NCBI GenBank assembly: GCA_934445035.1
Contig: CAKSDI010000005.1
Coordinates: 174,425 to 238,424, forward strand
Direction of reading: 5' to 3'
From: an uncultured Eubacteriales bacterium
GTDB lineage: Bacteria; Bacillota; Clostridia; Oscillospirales; Acutalibacteraceae
Length of the DNA: 64,000 nt
Numbering within the stretch: position 1 is the first letter of the stretch; each line of letters begins with the position of its first letter. This document shows positions 17,093 to 25,736 of the stretch, in pieces. Below the pieces are notes generated by a model that saw only the letters and a program-made list of their open reading frames with translations, made no database searches and was not told the DNA's origin. A program made the translations under genes and the position numbers.

Positions 17093-18161
17093 AATCATAT
17101 AGTATCTTGTTTAAAACAGGATATATATTCATTGCCATTCTGTAAAATCCTATATCAGTAGGATGAACTCCTTCTACTGTGGCGCTGCCGTATTCATAAC
17201 CCGAAAGCAGGCTGTCGCCGTCGATAAAATAAACATTTTTATCGCCATTATCGAGCGCCTTTAAATAGCTTTCCATAATTATTTTGCGCCTTGTTATTCC
17301 GTTAGAAATGCAATGTACCTGAGGCCTTGAAATCATTATATAAGGCAGATCGGGATTTTTCTTTCTGATTGTTTCATAAAAAGCATAATGCGTTGCTTTC
17401 ATATGCTCTACATCGGGCGCATTATGATCATAGTCGCACACGAAAGCGCACATATCAATATCTGAAATATATTCAGCTATTTCCTTTTGGCCCATGGCGC
17501 TGCCTGAAAATCCAAGGTTAATATAATCCATATCAAGCATTCTTGAAAGAAAATTTTCGTAGGTGTTTCCGGGTCTTGAAGCCGCCGCGCCCTGCGTTAT
17601 AGAGGAGCCGTAAAATACGACCGGCTTTTCATTAGAATATTTATCGGGGCTTTCAAGCGAATAGCCGTCTTTTATTCCGATATAAACCTTATTTACTTTT
17701 TTATAAGATGGGAAATTAAGAACATAATCGGTAAACTGTCCATTATAGCCTCCGAAATAATGGATAGATTCAAAGCTGTGTTTACTATCCACTCCGGGGA
17801 TATAAGAGCCTTTATAAAAATATCTGCCCTTATTTTCTTTAAAGATATCAAATCCGCTCGATCCCGAGATAGACATATTTGAGGTGACTGTGATATTTCC
17901 GTCAAATTCAGCTCTTAATGCGATATAGGGTGAATTGGTTTTAAGCCTTAATCTTACCCCTGCAGGAGCTTTTGAGTTCCAATAAACTCCCTCGCTTATT
18001 TTTTCGGAAACAGATTCGGGAAGTCTGATAAAATCATTTTGCGATCTTTCGTAAATTCCGTAAAGGTCAAAATGCTCGTCATTCGCGTCAAACCACACAA
18101 TGTCTTTTTCTGCAAGAGCCGAATCGAAATTCATATTTTTATCAATTTTTTCGATATTCAT
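17091..18161 (-). CDS. SGNH/GDSL-family hydrolase with N-terminal beta domain
   Basis: Residues 1-165 are an accessory beta-sandwich-like domain. The rest is an SGNH esterase fold: the nucleophile Ser sits in VFYGSSITQG near residue 187, the Gly block in NLGFSGSAMGQ near 220, Asn in DYDHNAPD near 245 and the catalytic His in GVHPTDIGFYRM near 338. The architecture is like carbohydrate acetylesterases, so deacetylation of a glycan is plausible. There is no signal peptide, pointing to cytoplasmic work on imported sugars. The substrate cannot be read from sequence. Confidence 0.85.
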   Translation of the reverse strand: MNIEKIDKNMNFDSALAEKDIVWFDANDEHFDLYGIYERSQNDFIRLPESVSEKISEGVYWNSKAPAGVRLRLKTNSPYIALRAEFDGNITVTSNMSISGSSGFDIFKENKGRYFYKGSYIPGVDSKHSFESIHYFGGYNGQFTDYVLNFPSYKKVNKVYIGIKDGYSLESPDKYSNEKPVVFYGSSITQGAAASRPGNTYENFLSRMLDMDYINLGFSGSAMGQKEIAEYISDIDMCAFVCDYDHNAPDVEHMKATHYAFYETIRKKNPDLPYIMISRPQVHCISNGITRRKIIMESYLKALDNGDKNVYFIDGDSLLSGYEYGSATVEGVHPTDIGFYRMAMNIYPVLNKILYD

Positions 18162-18227
18162 TTAAAATCCCGCCTTAAATTAATATGCTATGAATATACC
18201 ACTTCGGCTTTTTGCTGTCAAGCTGTT

Positions 18228-20105
18228 TTACATTTTTATTTTAAGCGCTCTCATAGCATTGCAGACTGCTATTACCATTACTCCGACATCTGCTATAGCC
18301 GCAAGCCACATAACTCCGGGAATTCTGATTATAGAAAGGATAAGAACAAGGACTTTTATAAATATAGAAAATACTATATTCTGCATAGCTATTTTTCCCG
18401 TTTCTCTTGAAAGCTTTACGCAGGAAGAAACCTTTGAAATATTATCGTCCATTATAACGATATCCGCCGCTTCTATCGCCGCGTCGCTTCCGAGACCGCC
18501 CATTGCTATACCGACATCGGCTCTCATAAGAACAGGAGCGTCGTTAATTCCGTCGCCTGTAAATACAGTCTTGCCGTTGTGCTTGCTCATTATCTCTTCG
18601 GTTTTATTGACTTTATCGGCAGGCATAAGCTCGCTGTAATACTCGTCGATCTTAGTCAGAGCCGCAATATTGGCGGCAGTAGCTTCCTTATCGCCTGTCA
18701 GCATAACGGTTTTGATTCCGAGCGCTTTTAATTTTTTAATAGCCGCCACACTTTCCGATTTCAAAACATCGGAAATAACAATGTGTCCCGCGTATTCTCC
18801 GCCGCTTGCTATATGAACGACTGTGCCTTCTATATGGCAGGTGTGGTATTTTATTCCGTTTTCCGCCATAAGCTTTTCGTTACCTACAAGAAGTAGTTTT
18901 TTATCTTCCGTAACAGCGCTCATTCCTTTACCGGAAATCTCTTTTACATCGGATATATCGCCCTCAAAGTCAAGCTTTTTGATTTTTGCCGCCGCGATTA
19001 TTGACTGCGAAATGGGGTGGGAGCTGAATGACTCAACTCTTGCAGCCATTGTCAAAAGCGCGTCTTCGTCTATTTTTTCCGGGTGAATAGCTACTACCTG
19101 GAATTTACCCTTTGTAATAGTTCCCGTTTTATCAAACACACAGCATTTAGCTTTTGCAAGATTTTCTATCGAATCGGCGCCTTTTATCAAAATTCCGTTT
19201 CTTGAAGCTCCGCCGATAGCGCAGAAATAGGTGAGCGGAACGGATATAACAAGCGCGCAGGGGCAGGAAACAACTAAGAAAGAGATAGCGCTGTAAATGT
19301 ATTTTGCGTAATCACCCGTTATAAGAGAGGGGATAATAGCATAAGCAAACGCGAGGATAACCACGATAGGCGTGTATATTTTTGAAAACTTGGTGATAAA
19401 TCTTTCGGTTTTAGCCTTCTTTTCTGCGGAATGCTCAACAAGATCGAGAATTCTCGCAACCGTTGAATCCTTATATTCACCCTCAACGGTGACTTTAAGC
19501 ACGGCATTTAGGTTTATTCCGCCGCTGTAGATCCTATCGCCGGATTTAACTTCCACCGGCACGGATTCGCCTGTCAGCGCGCTGTTATCCACAGAGCTTT
19601 CGCCCTCGCTTACTGTTCCGTCAAGCGCGATCTTTTCGCCGGGCTTAATAACAATGGTTTCGCCCGAGCGAACATCTTTCGGATCGACAGTGGTTATAAC
19701 GCCGTTTCTCTCTACGCTGACGGTTTCCGCTTTAAGATCCATAAGAGCGCCTATTTTTTTGCGCGAATTATCCGAGGCAATATCCTCAAAAAGCTCGCCG
19801 ATATTGAAAAACAGCATAACAAATACCGCTTCGGGGTACTCGCCGATAACAAACGCGGCGACCGTTGCGATAACCATTAATAACGCCTCGTCGAATATCT
19901 CGCCGTGGAAAATGTTTTTAAATGCCTCTGCTATAGCCTCATATCCCGCAACAAGATAGGGGATAAGGAAGAGCAAAATTTTGCCGAGCGGAATTTTGCC
20001 GTAAGTCGGCAGGTCGATCAATTTGTTTGTTACGACAGCCGCTAAAAACAAAACTATCGTAAGCGAAATTTTGATAATATTTTCCTTATGTTCTTTCATT
20101 TTCAT
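18228..20105 (-). CDS. Zinc/cadmium-type P1B ATPase (efflux)
   Basis: Heavy-metal exporter of the plasma membrane. It shows the actuator TGES near residue 179, the transport-site SCPCAL near 280, the phosphorylation motif DKTGTITKG near 325 and the hinge TGDGINDAP near 539. A Lys in the helix FSIFIKVLVL and an Asp in IADVGVMV match the P1B-2 (Zn/Cd/Pb) pattern rather than copper. It lacks an N-terminal metal-binding HMA domain, so at 625 residues it is a short form. The start overlaps the ArsR-family sensor by 4 bases (ATGA). The sensor residues also point to zinc. Confidence 0.93.
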   Translation of the reverse strand: MKMKEHKENIIKISLTIVLFLAAVVTNKLIDLPTYGKIPLGKILLFLIPYLVAGYEAIAEAFKNIFHGEIFDEALLMVIATVAAFVIGEYPEAVFVMLFFNIGELFEDIASDNSRKKIGALMDLKAETVSVERNGVITTVDPKDVRSGETIVIKPGEKIALDGTVSEGESSVDNSALTGESVPVEVKSGDRIYSGGINLNAVLKVTVEGEYKDSTVARILDLVEHSAEKKAKTERFITKFSKIYTPIVVILAFAYAIIPSLITGDYAKYIYSAISFLVVSCPCALVISVPLTYFCAIGGASRNGILIKGADSIENLAKAKCCVFDKTGTITKGKFQVVAIHPEKIDEDALLTMAARVESFSSHPISQSIIAAAKIKKLDFEGDISDVKEISGKGMSAVTEDKKLLLVGNEKLMAENGIKYHTCHIEGTVVHIASGGEYAGHIVISDVLKSESVAAIKKLKALGIKTVMLTGDKEATAANIAALTKIDEYYSELMPADKVNKTEEIMSKHNGKTVFTGDGINDAPVLMRADVGIAMGGLGSDAAIEAADIVIMDDNISKVSSCVKLSRETGKIAMQNIVFSIFIKVLVLILSIIRIPGVMWLAAIADVGVMVIAVCNAMRALKIKM

Positions 20106-20434
20106 TCCTCCGTAATATGTTCAAGGCCCTGACTGATTATGGTTTCGACATGGTCGTCAGCCAAGGAATAAAAGCAGGTTTTTCCCTCTCTTCGGTATTT
20201 CACAAGCCCCGCGCTTTTTAATAGCCGCAGCTGGTGGGAAATGGCCGAAGAGGTCATTTTAAGCACCTGCGCGATATCGTTAACGCAAAGCTCGCCTGAA
20301 GAAAGCGCATAGAGAATTCGAATTCTCGTGGAATCGCCGAAAAGCCTGTAAAGCTCGGCGAGATCGTAAAGAATATCAATATCGGGAAGATTTTTATTGA
20401 TATTTCTGATGATCTTCTTATGATCGGTTTCCAT
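20102..20434 (-). CDS. ArsR/SmtB-family zinc-responsive repressor
   Basis: Winged-helix metal sensor of 110 residues. The DNA-recognition helix is in MTSSAISHQLRLL. The C-terminal helix carries D93-x-H95-x10-H106-x2-E109, the alpha-5 zinc site of SmtB/CzrA. The ELCV of the alpha-3 site keeps one Cys. I start it at 20434 because AAGGAGG stands 7 bases upstream. An ATG at 20473 would lie at the expected transcription start. It is coupled to the ATPase and should be lifted from its operator by zinc. Confidence 0.92.
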   Translation of the reverse strand: METDHKKIIRNINKNLPDIDILYDLAELYRLFGDSTRIRILYALSSGELCVNDIAQVLKMTSSAISHQLRLLKSAGLVKYRREGKTCFYSLADDHVETIISQGLEHITEE

Positions 20435-20457
20435 AATATCCTCCTTTTTTGCAATGT

Positions 20458-20509
20458 TTGAATAATTGTTCAACTGTTAATATTATAACGCATAATTCCT
20501 GATTGTCAA
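20458..20509 (-). promoter_or_regulatory. Promoter and ArsR-type operator of the zinc efflux operon
   Basis: Minus-strand TTGACA (20504-20509), 16-base spacer and TATAAT (20482-20487). Just downstream, covering the expected transcription start, is the inverted repeat TTGAACAATTATTCAA (20458-20473), with perfect TTGAA/TTCAA arms. This matches the usual operator form for SmtB/CadC-type repressors. Confidence 0.8.
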
Positions 20510-20518
20510 GAAAAAATA

Positions 20519-21349
20519 TCAATAATTTTCCGAATTTTTCTGAAATTCTTTAACGGTCACGCCCGTCTGGTTTTTAAACACCGTATAAAAATAATTCGGA
20601 TTGTCAAATCCTAATGATAAAGCGGTTTCATTTCCGCTGTACCCTTGTTTTAAAAGCCTCATTGCTTTTGAAATTTTAAGCTGATTGAAATATTTCTTTA
20701 TACTTATATCTGAGTACATCGAAAAAATTCTTTTCAGATTGCTCTTGCTTGTATGGCATTCTTCCGCAATATCATCAAGGGTAACATTCGAGTCGATATT
20801 CTTTTTAAGAATATTTATAATTTTTTCGTAAAGCGCCGAGTTTCTGTTTAAAACCGTTTTAACAGAGTTTCTGTTTCCTTTCACATCGAGGATAAATTGC
20901 TTAAAAAGCATATCAAGTTTTGTGTGGAGATTATCGGAAACTGCAAACGGAAGATCGCTTCTTGTGATTATTTTATCGGCAGTTTTTATAAGTTCGGCAA
21001 ACAGTTCAACTTCATTGTCGGTTAAAGAAAATGTTTTTTTCTCAAAATAACTTAAAAGCTTACCCGTTGCGCTGAAGCTTATAACCATAAGGCGAAGTCC
21101 GTTTTCACCCGCTAAAAATCTGTGAAATTCGAGCGGGCGGTGAAAGATAATATCATTCTTTTTAAGCTCATAAATTCTTTCGTCGGCCGTAACCGTCATA
21201 CTTCCCTCTTGAACGCAGGCAATCTCCCAGAAATTATGAGATTCGCCGGGGAAATAGTAGCCTGTTTTCATATCCTGAATAAAGGCTGTGTAGACGCCGT
21301 TTAAATTAAGTTCCGGCAAAATCGGAATTTTTTTCCACATATAATTCAC
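20519..21349 (-). CDS. AraC-family transcriptional regulator
   Basis: 276 residues. The first 140 form a cupin-like sensor (FWEIACVQEGSMTVTADE, then KNDIIFHRPLEFHRF). The C-terminal two helix-turn-helix units end in LGFDNPNYFYTVFKNQTGVT. It is divergent from the GH109-like/kinase operon with 97 bases between them, so it is the likely local activator, responding to an amino sugar. This rests on position only. The stop codon is only 9 bases from the -35 of the ArsR promoter. Confidence 0.9.
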   Translation of the reverse strand: MNYMWKKIPILPELNLNGVYTAFIQDMKTGYYFPGESHNFWEIACVQEGSMTVTADERIYELKKNDIIFHRPLEFHRFLAGENGLRLMVISFSATGKLLSYFEKKTFSLTDNEVELFAELIKTADKIITRSDLPFAVSDNLHTKLDMLFKQFILDVKGNRNSVKTVLNRNSALYEKIINILKKNIDSNVTLDDIAEECHTSKSNLKRIFSMYSDISIKKYFNQLKISKAMRLLKQGYSGNETALSLGFDNPNYFYTVFKNQTGVTVKEFQKNSENY

Positions 21350-21446
21350 CTTGGCTTTTTTTAGAGAAAAATTGTCTTTTTATAGATTTTATTATAATAA
21401 ATAGTATGCTATATTTCAAGTAGCTTATAAAAAAGGAGCGTTTTTT

Positions 21447-22682
21447 ATGAAAGATAAACTGAAAATTGCACTAATCGGCCTCGGTCAGCGGGGAATGGGA
21501 GTTTTTGAATATGAAATTTTAAAGTTGGATGATATTATTATCGTCGGCGTTTGCGACAGCTATGAGGACAGGACAAATGCCGCTGCCGAGCTTACGCAGA
21601 AAGTAAAAGGCTATACACCTGTTAAATCGACCGATTACAGAGATATGCTTAATCTTGATATCGACGCGGTAGTTATCACCTGCGCTTGGGAAGATCATAT
21701 CAGAATAGCCGTTGAAGCGCTTAAAAAAGGAATATATGTTGGCACCGAGGTTGCAGGAGCATTTTCGCTTGACGATTGCTGGAGGCTTGTAAGAGCGAGC
21801 GAGGAAAGCGGCACTCCCTGTATGATGCTTGAAAACTGCTGTTACGGAAAAAGAGAGCTTATGCTTTTGAATATGGTAAAAAGCGGATTTTTCGGTAAAG
21901 TTGTTCATTGCACGGGTATGTACGGTCATTATCTCGCAGACGAGATATTAAACGGCGTTAAAAACAGACACTACAGACTCAGAAATTATATCGGAAGAAA
22001 CTGTGAAAATTATCCTACTCACGAGCTTGTGCCGATAGGAAAACTTCTCGATATCAATAACGGAAACAGATTTTTGACTTTAACAAGCGTAGCAAGCGCG
22101 TCTTACGGTCTTGAAGAGGTCGTTAAGAACAGCGACGAGTTTAAGGATCTTAAAGATACAAGATTTGCCCAGGGTGATGTGGTTACCACAACGATAAAAT
22201 GCGCTAACGGCGAAACCGTTACCATTACGCTTGATACTACTCTTCCGAGATACTATTCAAGAGGACTTACTGTTCACGGAACAAAGGCAACATATATTGA
22301 GGATAACGACAGCCTTTACGAGTATCCTAAGCATAAGCAGTTTACCGATCCGCCGCACAGCAAGGAGATCTGGGGCAATATGGCTGAATATGAAAAGGAT
22401 TATCTTCACCCGCTTTGGGAAGGCAGCACGAGCGGCGGCGGACACGGCGGAATGGACCCGAGGTGCTACAGAGCATTTTTCGACGCCGCAAAGGCAGGGA
22501 TAAATCCTCCAATCGATGTTTACGATACCGCAACCTATATGGCTGTAAGCGTGCTCAGCGAGCAATCGATAGCTTTAGGCGGAGCGCCCGTATATTTCCC
22601 TGATTTTACAAACGGCAGATATTTAGACAGAAAAGATATAGTCGAATATCCTTATATGCTCCACAAGGTTGAGAAAAAATGA
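21447..22682 (+). CDS. Gfo/Idh/MocA-fold protein, GH109-like (alpha-N-acetylgalactosaminidase family)
   Basis: An N-terminal NAD-binding Rossmann fold (ALIGLGQRGMG near residue 9) is followed by the oxidoreductase C-terminal domain. Several blocks follow GH109 enzymes: CMMLENCCYG near 128, FFGKVVHCTGMYGH near 146, GGGHGGMDP near 331 and the end PVYFPDFTNGRY. GH109 enzymes cleave alpha-GalNAc by an NAD-dependent mechanism. No signal peptide is seen, so substrate would be taken up first. The next gene, overlapping by 4 bases, is a hexosamine-kinase-like gene, which supports amino-sugar use. A plain sugar dehydrogenase is the alternative. Confidence 0.82.
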   Translation: MKDKLKIALIGLGQRGMGVFEYEILKLDDIIIVGVCDSYEDRTNAAAELTQKVKGYTPVKSTDYRDMLNLDIDAVVITCAWEDHIRIAVEALKKGIYVGTEVAGAFSLDDCWRLVRASEESGTPCMMLENCCYGKRELMLLNMVKSGFFGKVVHCTGMYGHYLADEILNGVKNRHYRLRNYIGRNCENYPTHELVPIGKLLDINNGNRFLTLTSVASASYGLEEVVKNSDEFKDLKDTRFAQGDVVTTTIKCANGETVTITLDTTLPRYYSRGLTVHGTKATYIEDNDSLYEYPKHKQFTDPPHSKEIWGNMAEYEKDYLHPLWEGSTSGGGHGGMDPRCYRAFFDAAKAGINPPIDVYDTATYMAVSVLSEQSIALGGAPVYFPDFTNGRYLDRKDIVEYPYMLHKVEKK

Positions 22683-23749
22683 AATTAGAAGATATATTGT
22701 CGAAATTCGGGGTAGACGACGCTGAAAGTATTGAAAAGTACGGCAGCGGACATATTAACGATACCTATCTCGTAGTAACTGAAAGCTCAAAAAGATATAT
22801 CCTTCAGAGGGTAAACGGTACGGTATTTAAAAATCCCGAAGAAGTAATAAATAATGTTGCGCTTGTATGCGATTTTATTTCGGAAAAGATAAAAGCTTTG
22901 CATCTTGAGTCCGAAAAGGAAGTGCTTCATTTAAACAGAACTTTGAGCGGAGATATATTTGTAAAAGCCGATGGATTTTACAGACTTTATGATTTTGTGG
23001 AAGATTCGTATTCAAGGGATCTTCCGCAAAATAAGGATGAATTTTTTGAAAGCGCGGTCACATTCGGCGAATTTCAGTATTTGTTAAGCGATTTTCCGGT
23101 GGAAAAATTAAGCGAAACTATACCTGAGTTCCATAACACCGAAAAAAGATACGCCGATTTTGAAAAATCCGTTAAATCCGATTTATTCGGCAGAGCAAGT
23201 AAGGCTAAAGATGAAATAAGCTTTGCGGAAAGCAAAAAGTATTTTTCCACTCTGCTTAAAAGTTCGGCCGAGAAATTCAATATCCCTTTAAAAGTAACTC
23301 ATAACGATACAAAAATAAATAATATTTTATTCAGCAAAAAAACAAAAAAAGGCTTGTGCGTAATTGATCTTGATACGGTAATGCCGGGTTATTCTGTGAC
23401 CGATTTCGGAGATTCTATCAGGTTCGGAGCGTCTACCGCTTTAGAAGATGAAAAAGATTTAAGTAAAGTCCATTTTGATTTTGAGCTTTATAAAACATAT
23501 TTAAAAGGCTTTGTAAAAGGTACAAACGGAAGCCTATCTCAAGCTGAAAAATCACTCTTGCCTCTCGGAGCTATGGTTATGACATTTGAATGCGGAATAA
23601 GGTTTTTAGCCGACTATTTAAGCGGAGATACTTATTTTAAAACCGATTATCCCGAACATAATCTTGTAAGGTGCAGAACGCAGTTTAAATTGCTATCGGA
23701 AATGGAAGAAAAATCGGATCTTATGATCGAAGAAGCTAAAAAAGCATAA
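22679..23749 (+). CDS. Phosphotransferase, N-acetylhexosamine 1-kinase-like
   Basis: APH-fold kinase of 356 residues. It opens with GSGHINDTYLV (glycine loop region, residue 22 on), has the catalytic loop HNDTKINNILF near 206 and the metal-binding Asp in CVIDLDTVMPG near 228. This set is typical of NahK-type kinases that phosphorylate GlcNAc or GalNAc at C1. It overlaps the GH109-like gene by ATGA, so it would phosphorylate the sugar released by that enzyme. The final substrate is inferred. A terminator follows directly. Confidence 0.85.
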   Translation: MKLEDILSKFGVDDAESIEKYGSGHINDTYLVVTESSKRYILQRVNGTVFKNPEEVINNVALVCDFISEKIKALHLESEKEVLHLNRTLSGDIFVKADGFYRLYDFVEDSYSRDLPQNKDEFFESAVTFGEFQYLLSDFPVEKLSETIPEFHNTEKRYADFEKSVKSDLFGRASKAKDEISFAESKKYFSTLLKSSAEKFNIPLKVTHNDTKINNILFSKKTKKGLCVIDLDTVMPGYSVTDFGDSIRFGASTALEDEKDLSKVHFDFELYKTYLKGFVKGTNGSLSQAEKSLLPLGAMVMTFECGIRFLADYLSGDTYFKTDYPEHNLVRCRTQFKLLSEMEEKSDLMIEEAKKA

Positions 23750-23750
23750 T

Positions 23751-23786
23751 AAAAAACCTCGGTTTTTTTAAAACCGAGGTTTTTAT
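23751..23786. terminator. Bidirectional intrinsic terminator after kinase gene and manA
   Basis: Arms 23755-23766 and 23770-23781 are perfect, with a 3-base loop, inside flanking A and T runs, between convergent genes. Confidence 0.88.
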
Positions 23787-23789
23787 ATT

Positions 23790-24746
23790 TTAAAGATGCG
23801 AGCAAAGAATTTTTGCCGTTCCCGAAATTGTCACTTTAAGCTTTGCGGGAATAAAAAGGCTGTCGCCTTTTTTAACCGTCATATTACCCGACGGGTAAGA
23901 CACGGTCGCTTCGCCGTCAAGAATAACCGCCGAAACAAAGGTATCTTTAAAATCAAGCCCTGCTATACCGTCAAGCTCTAAAAGTTCGCAGGTGAATTTA
24001 TCGCATTCGGCAAGAGTTCTTGAAATTCCGAAAGGATAAAGCGTTTTTTCTCCGACATCGCCGTAAGGAATTTTAGGCGGCTCGGTTTTTGTAACATCAA
24101 GCGCTTTTTCTATATGCAGCGCGCGGGGCTTTCCGTCGGCGCCCAGCCTGCCGTAATCCGATACTCTGTAAGTCGTATTCGAATTCTGCTGAACTTCGGC
24201 TATAAGAATTCCTGCGCCTATTGCGTGAAGAGTGCCCGATTCAATAAAGAAAACATCGCCTTTTTTCACATTTACGAAATTGCATACCTCTGTTAAGGTA
24301 TTATCCTTTATTCTGCGCCTGAATTCCTCGCGGTCTACTTCTCGGTTAAAGCCGTAGATAAGCTGCGCGTTTTCTTCACAGTCCACCACATACCACATCT
24401 CGGTCTTGCCGTATTCGCCCTCGTTTTTAAGAGCGTATTCATCATCCGGGTGGACCTGGACCGAAAGCTTGTCCTTAGCGTCTATAAGCTTAATAAGAAT
24501 CGGAAAATAAGGAAATGCTTCGGCTTTTTCTCCCAAAGCTTTCTTGCCCATTTTTTCTATTGCCTCGCTTAAAGTCAAGCCTGCAAGATCTCCGTTTTTA
24601 ACAATGCTTTCACCGTCTTTATGGCAGGAAAGCACCCACGCCTCGGCGGCTTTTTCAAGATTCGTTTTATATCCGAATTCGTCTATAAGTCTTGTTCCGC
24701 CCCAAAGATAATCCTTTATAGGAGCTTTAAGCAAAAGAGGATACAT
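23790..24746 (-). CDS. manA: Mannose-6-phosphate isomerase, type I
   Basis: Zinc enzyme interconverting mannose-6-P and fructose-6-P. The metal site shows in QVHPDDEYA near residue 97 and ESGTLHAIGAG near 168, and the opening KDYLWGGTRL is typical. At 318 residues it is the short Firmicutes form. It is a single gene on the minus strand, converging on the amino-sugar operon. Confidence 0.94.
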   Translation of the reverse strand: MYPLLLKAPIKDYLWGGTRLIDEFGYKTNLEKAAEAWVLSCHKDGESIVKNGDLAGLTLSEAIEKMGKKALGEKAEAFPYFPILIKLIDAKDKLSVQVHPDDEYALKNEGEYGKTEMWYVVDCEENAQLIYGFNREVDREEFRRRIKDNTLTEVCNFVNVKKGDVFFIESGTLHAIGAGILIAEVQQNSNTTYRVSDYGRLGADGKPRALHIEKALDVTKTEPPKIPYGDVGEKTLYPFGISRTLAECDKFTCELLELDGIAGLDFKDTFVSAVILDGEATVSYPSGNMTVKKGDSLFIPAKLKVTISGTAKILCSHL

Positions 24747-24803
24747 ATGATCATCTCCATATTTTTATATATTTATCATATCACATTTTTATATTCTCTT
24801 CAA

Positions 24804-24847
24804 GATAAAAAAAGAGGAAAGACATCTTAACTGTCTTTCCTCTTTTT
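24804..24847 (-). terminator. Intrinsic terminator of the XRE-ImmA transcript
   Basis: Fourteen-base arms at 24810-24823 and 24833-24846 with a 9-base loop. Read on the minus strand it is followed by a T-rich run. It lies directly after the ImmA/IrrE gene. Confidence 0.85.
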
Positions 24848-25243
24848 TTAAGCGCCTTTATAATAATTTACCGCTTTTTTCATAAAATCCGCAGTGACTC
24901 CGAAGTATTCCGCCAGAGAATAAACATTGTCGTAGCCGTTTTTAAGAGCGGCTTTGAATTTCTTTTCGGGAACAAGCGTCTGAATTGCCCAGAGATTAGC
25001 TTTTCTTTCGTGCTTTTCTCTGACATCAAGCTTTGAATAATAATTATAAAAGCTGAATGTGATGCAATGACCGAGTTCGTGCGCAAGGCAAACCTTTTCA
25101 GCCGCACCTTCGATATTATTATCCATTCCTACAAATAAAGAGCCGCCCATTTTAAGCGAAACAGAACTGTTTGCGGGGAGAGAAAAGCGGTCTACCGTAA
25201 TACCGTTTTTCTCAGCTATCCTGTAAAGCTTAATTGTTTCCAT
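24848..25243 (-). CDS. ImmA/IrrE-family metallopeptidase
   Basis: 131-residue zinc protease. HELGH at residues 55-59 supplies the two His ligands and the catalytic Glu. A second Glu (E79 in KHERKAN) is in the position of the third ligand, and TLVP follows as in the family. Known members (ImmA of ICEBs1, IrrE of Deinococcus) cleave an adjacent XRE-type repressor when DNA damage or quorum signals appear. Here the partner repressor overlaps by 14 bases. The protein is a minimal form without a C-terminal sensor domain. Confidence 0.92.
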   Translation of the reverse strand: METIKLYRIAEKNGITVDRFSLPANSSVSLKMGGSLFVGMDNNIEGAAEKVCLAHELGHCITFSFYNYYSKLDVREKHERKANLWAIQTLVPEKKFKAALKNGYDNVYSLAEYFGVTADFMKKAVNYYKGA

Positions 25244-25562
25244 TATTCCTCTCCTTTATAAATTCGGCATATCGCTTTACCTCGTTCCACATTTCATCGG
25301 TAACCGTAGTTTCTCCGCCGAACAACGCGACTTTTACCGCCTCGTCGTCAGCAGGAGTGATGCCGCTTTCGGTAAAATAATCTACGCTTACCCCGAAATA
25401 GTCCGCGATTTTCGAGAGAGTTTCAAAAGAAAGAGTTTTAGTGCGGCCGTTTTTAAAATCAGAAAGCTTGGCGCGGGGGATATAGCAGTCAGAGCAAAGC
25501 TTGGTCACATTGATATTCTTTTTCTTACAAAGCTCTTCGATTCGATCGTAAATGATAGCCAT
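25230..25562 (-). CDS. XRE-family repressor, partner of ImmA/IrrE
   Basis: 110 residues. The first 65 form a Cro/CI helix-turn-helix domain (ITVTKLC-like first helix, recognition region IPRAKLSDFKNGR, then LETLSKIADYFGVSVDYF-type ending). The remaining 45 residues are an acidic tail that would hold the protease cleavage site in this family. The GGGG site at 25569-25572 supports the start. It probably binds the four TTAC-N8-GTAA palindromes in the upstream region and represses both directions. Confidence 0.9.
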   Translation of the reverse strand: MAIIYDRIEELCKKKNINVTKLCSDCYIPRAKLSDFKNGRTKTLSFETLSKIADYFGVSVDYFTESGITPADDEAVKVALFGGETTVTDEMWNEVKRYAEFIKERNNGNN

Positions 25563-25585
25563 AAAATTTCCCCTTTTAAAATAAA

Positions 25586-25703
25586 TTACGAAAAATCGTA
25601 ATTTACTCTTGACATTTACGAAAAACCGTAATATAATAAATATGCGTTACGGAAATTCGTAATTTATTCATCTTATTTGTAAGTATATTACATAATTCCG
25701 TAA
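25586..25703. promoter_or_regulatory. Four-copy palindromic operator array
   Basis: Four 16-base inverted repeats of the form TTAC-N8-GTAA: O1 25586-25601 (TTACGAAAAATCGTAA), O2 25616-25631 (TTACGAAAAACCGTAA), O3 25647-25662 (TTACGGAAATTCGTAA) and O4 25688-25703 (TTACATAATTCCGTAA). Start-to-start distances are 30, 31 and 41 bases, close to whole numbers of helical turns, so bound dimers would sit on one face. O2 and O4 fill promoter spacers, and O3 lies between the two transcription starts. The likely ligand is the XRE protein encoded at 25230. Confidence 0.9.
25609..25637 (+). promoter_or_regulatory. Rightward promoter of the zinc-ribbon/sigma-like/dinB run
   Basis: Consensus TTGACA (25609-25614) and TATAAT (25632-25637) with a 17-base spacer consisting of one T plus operator O2. 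The predicted start near 25644 lies just before O3. Repressor on O2 would block polymerase directly. Confidence 0.9.
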
Positions 25704-25710
25704 AAGTCAA
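25682..25710 (-). promoter_or_regulatory. Leftward promoter of the XRE-ImmA genes
   Basis: Minus-strand TTGACT (25705-25710) and TATACT (25682-25687), with a 17-base spacer made of operator O4 plus one base. The predicted start near 25675 faces the rightward start near 25644. Each polymerase would therefore cross the other promoter. Confidence 0.82.
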
Positions 25711-25736
25711 GAAATTTTATAAGGAGAACAAACAGT

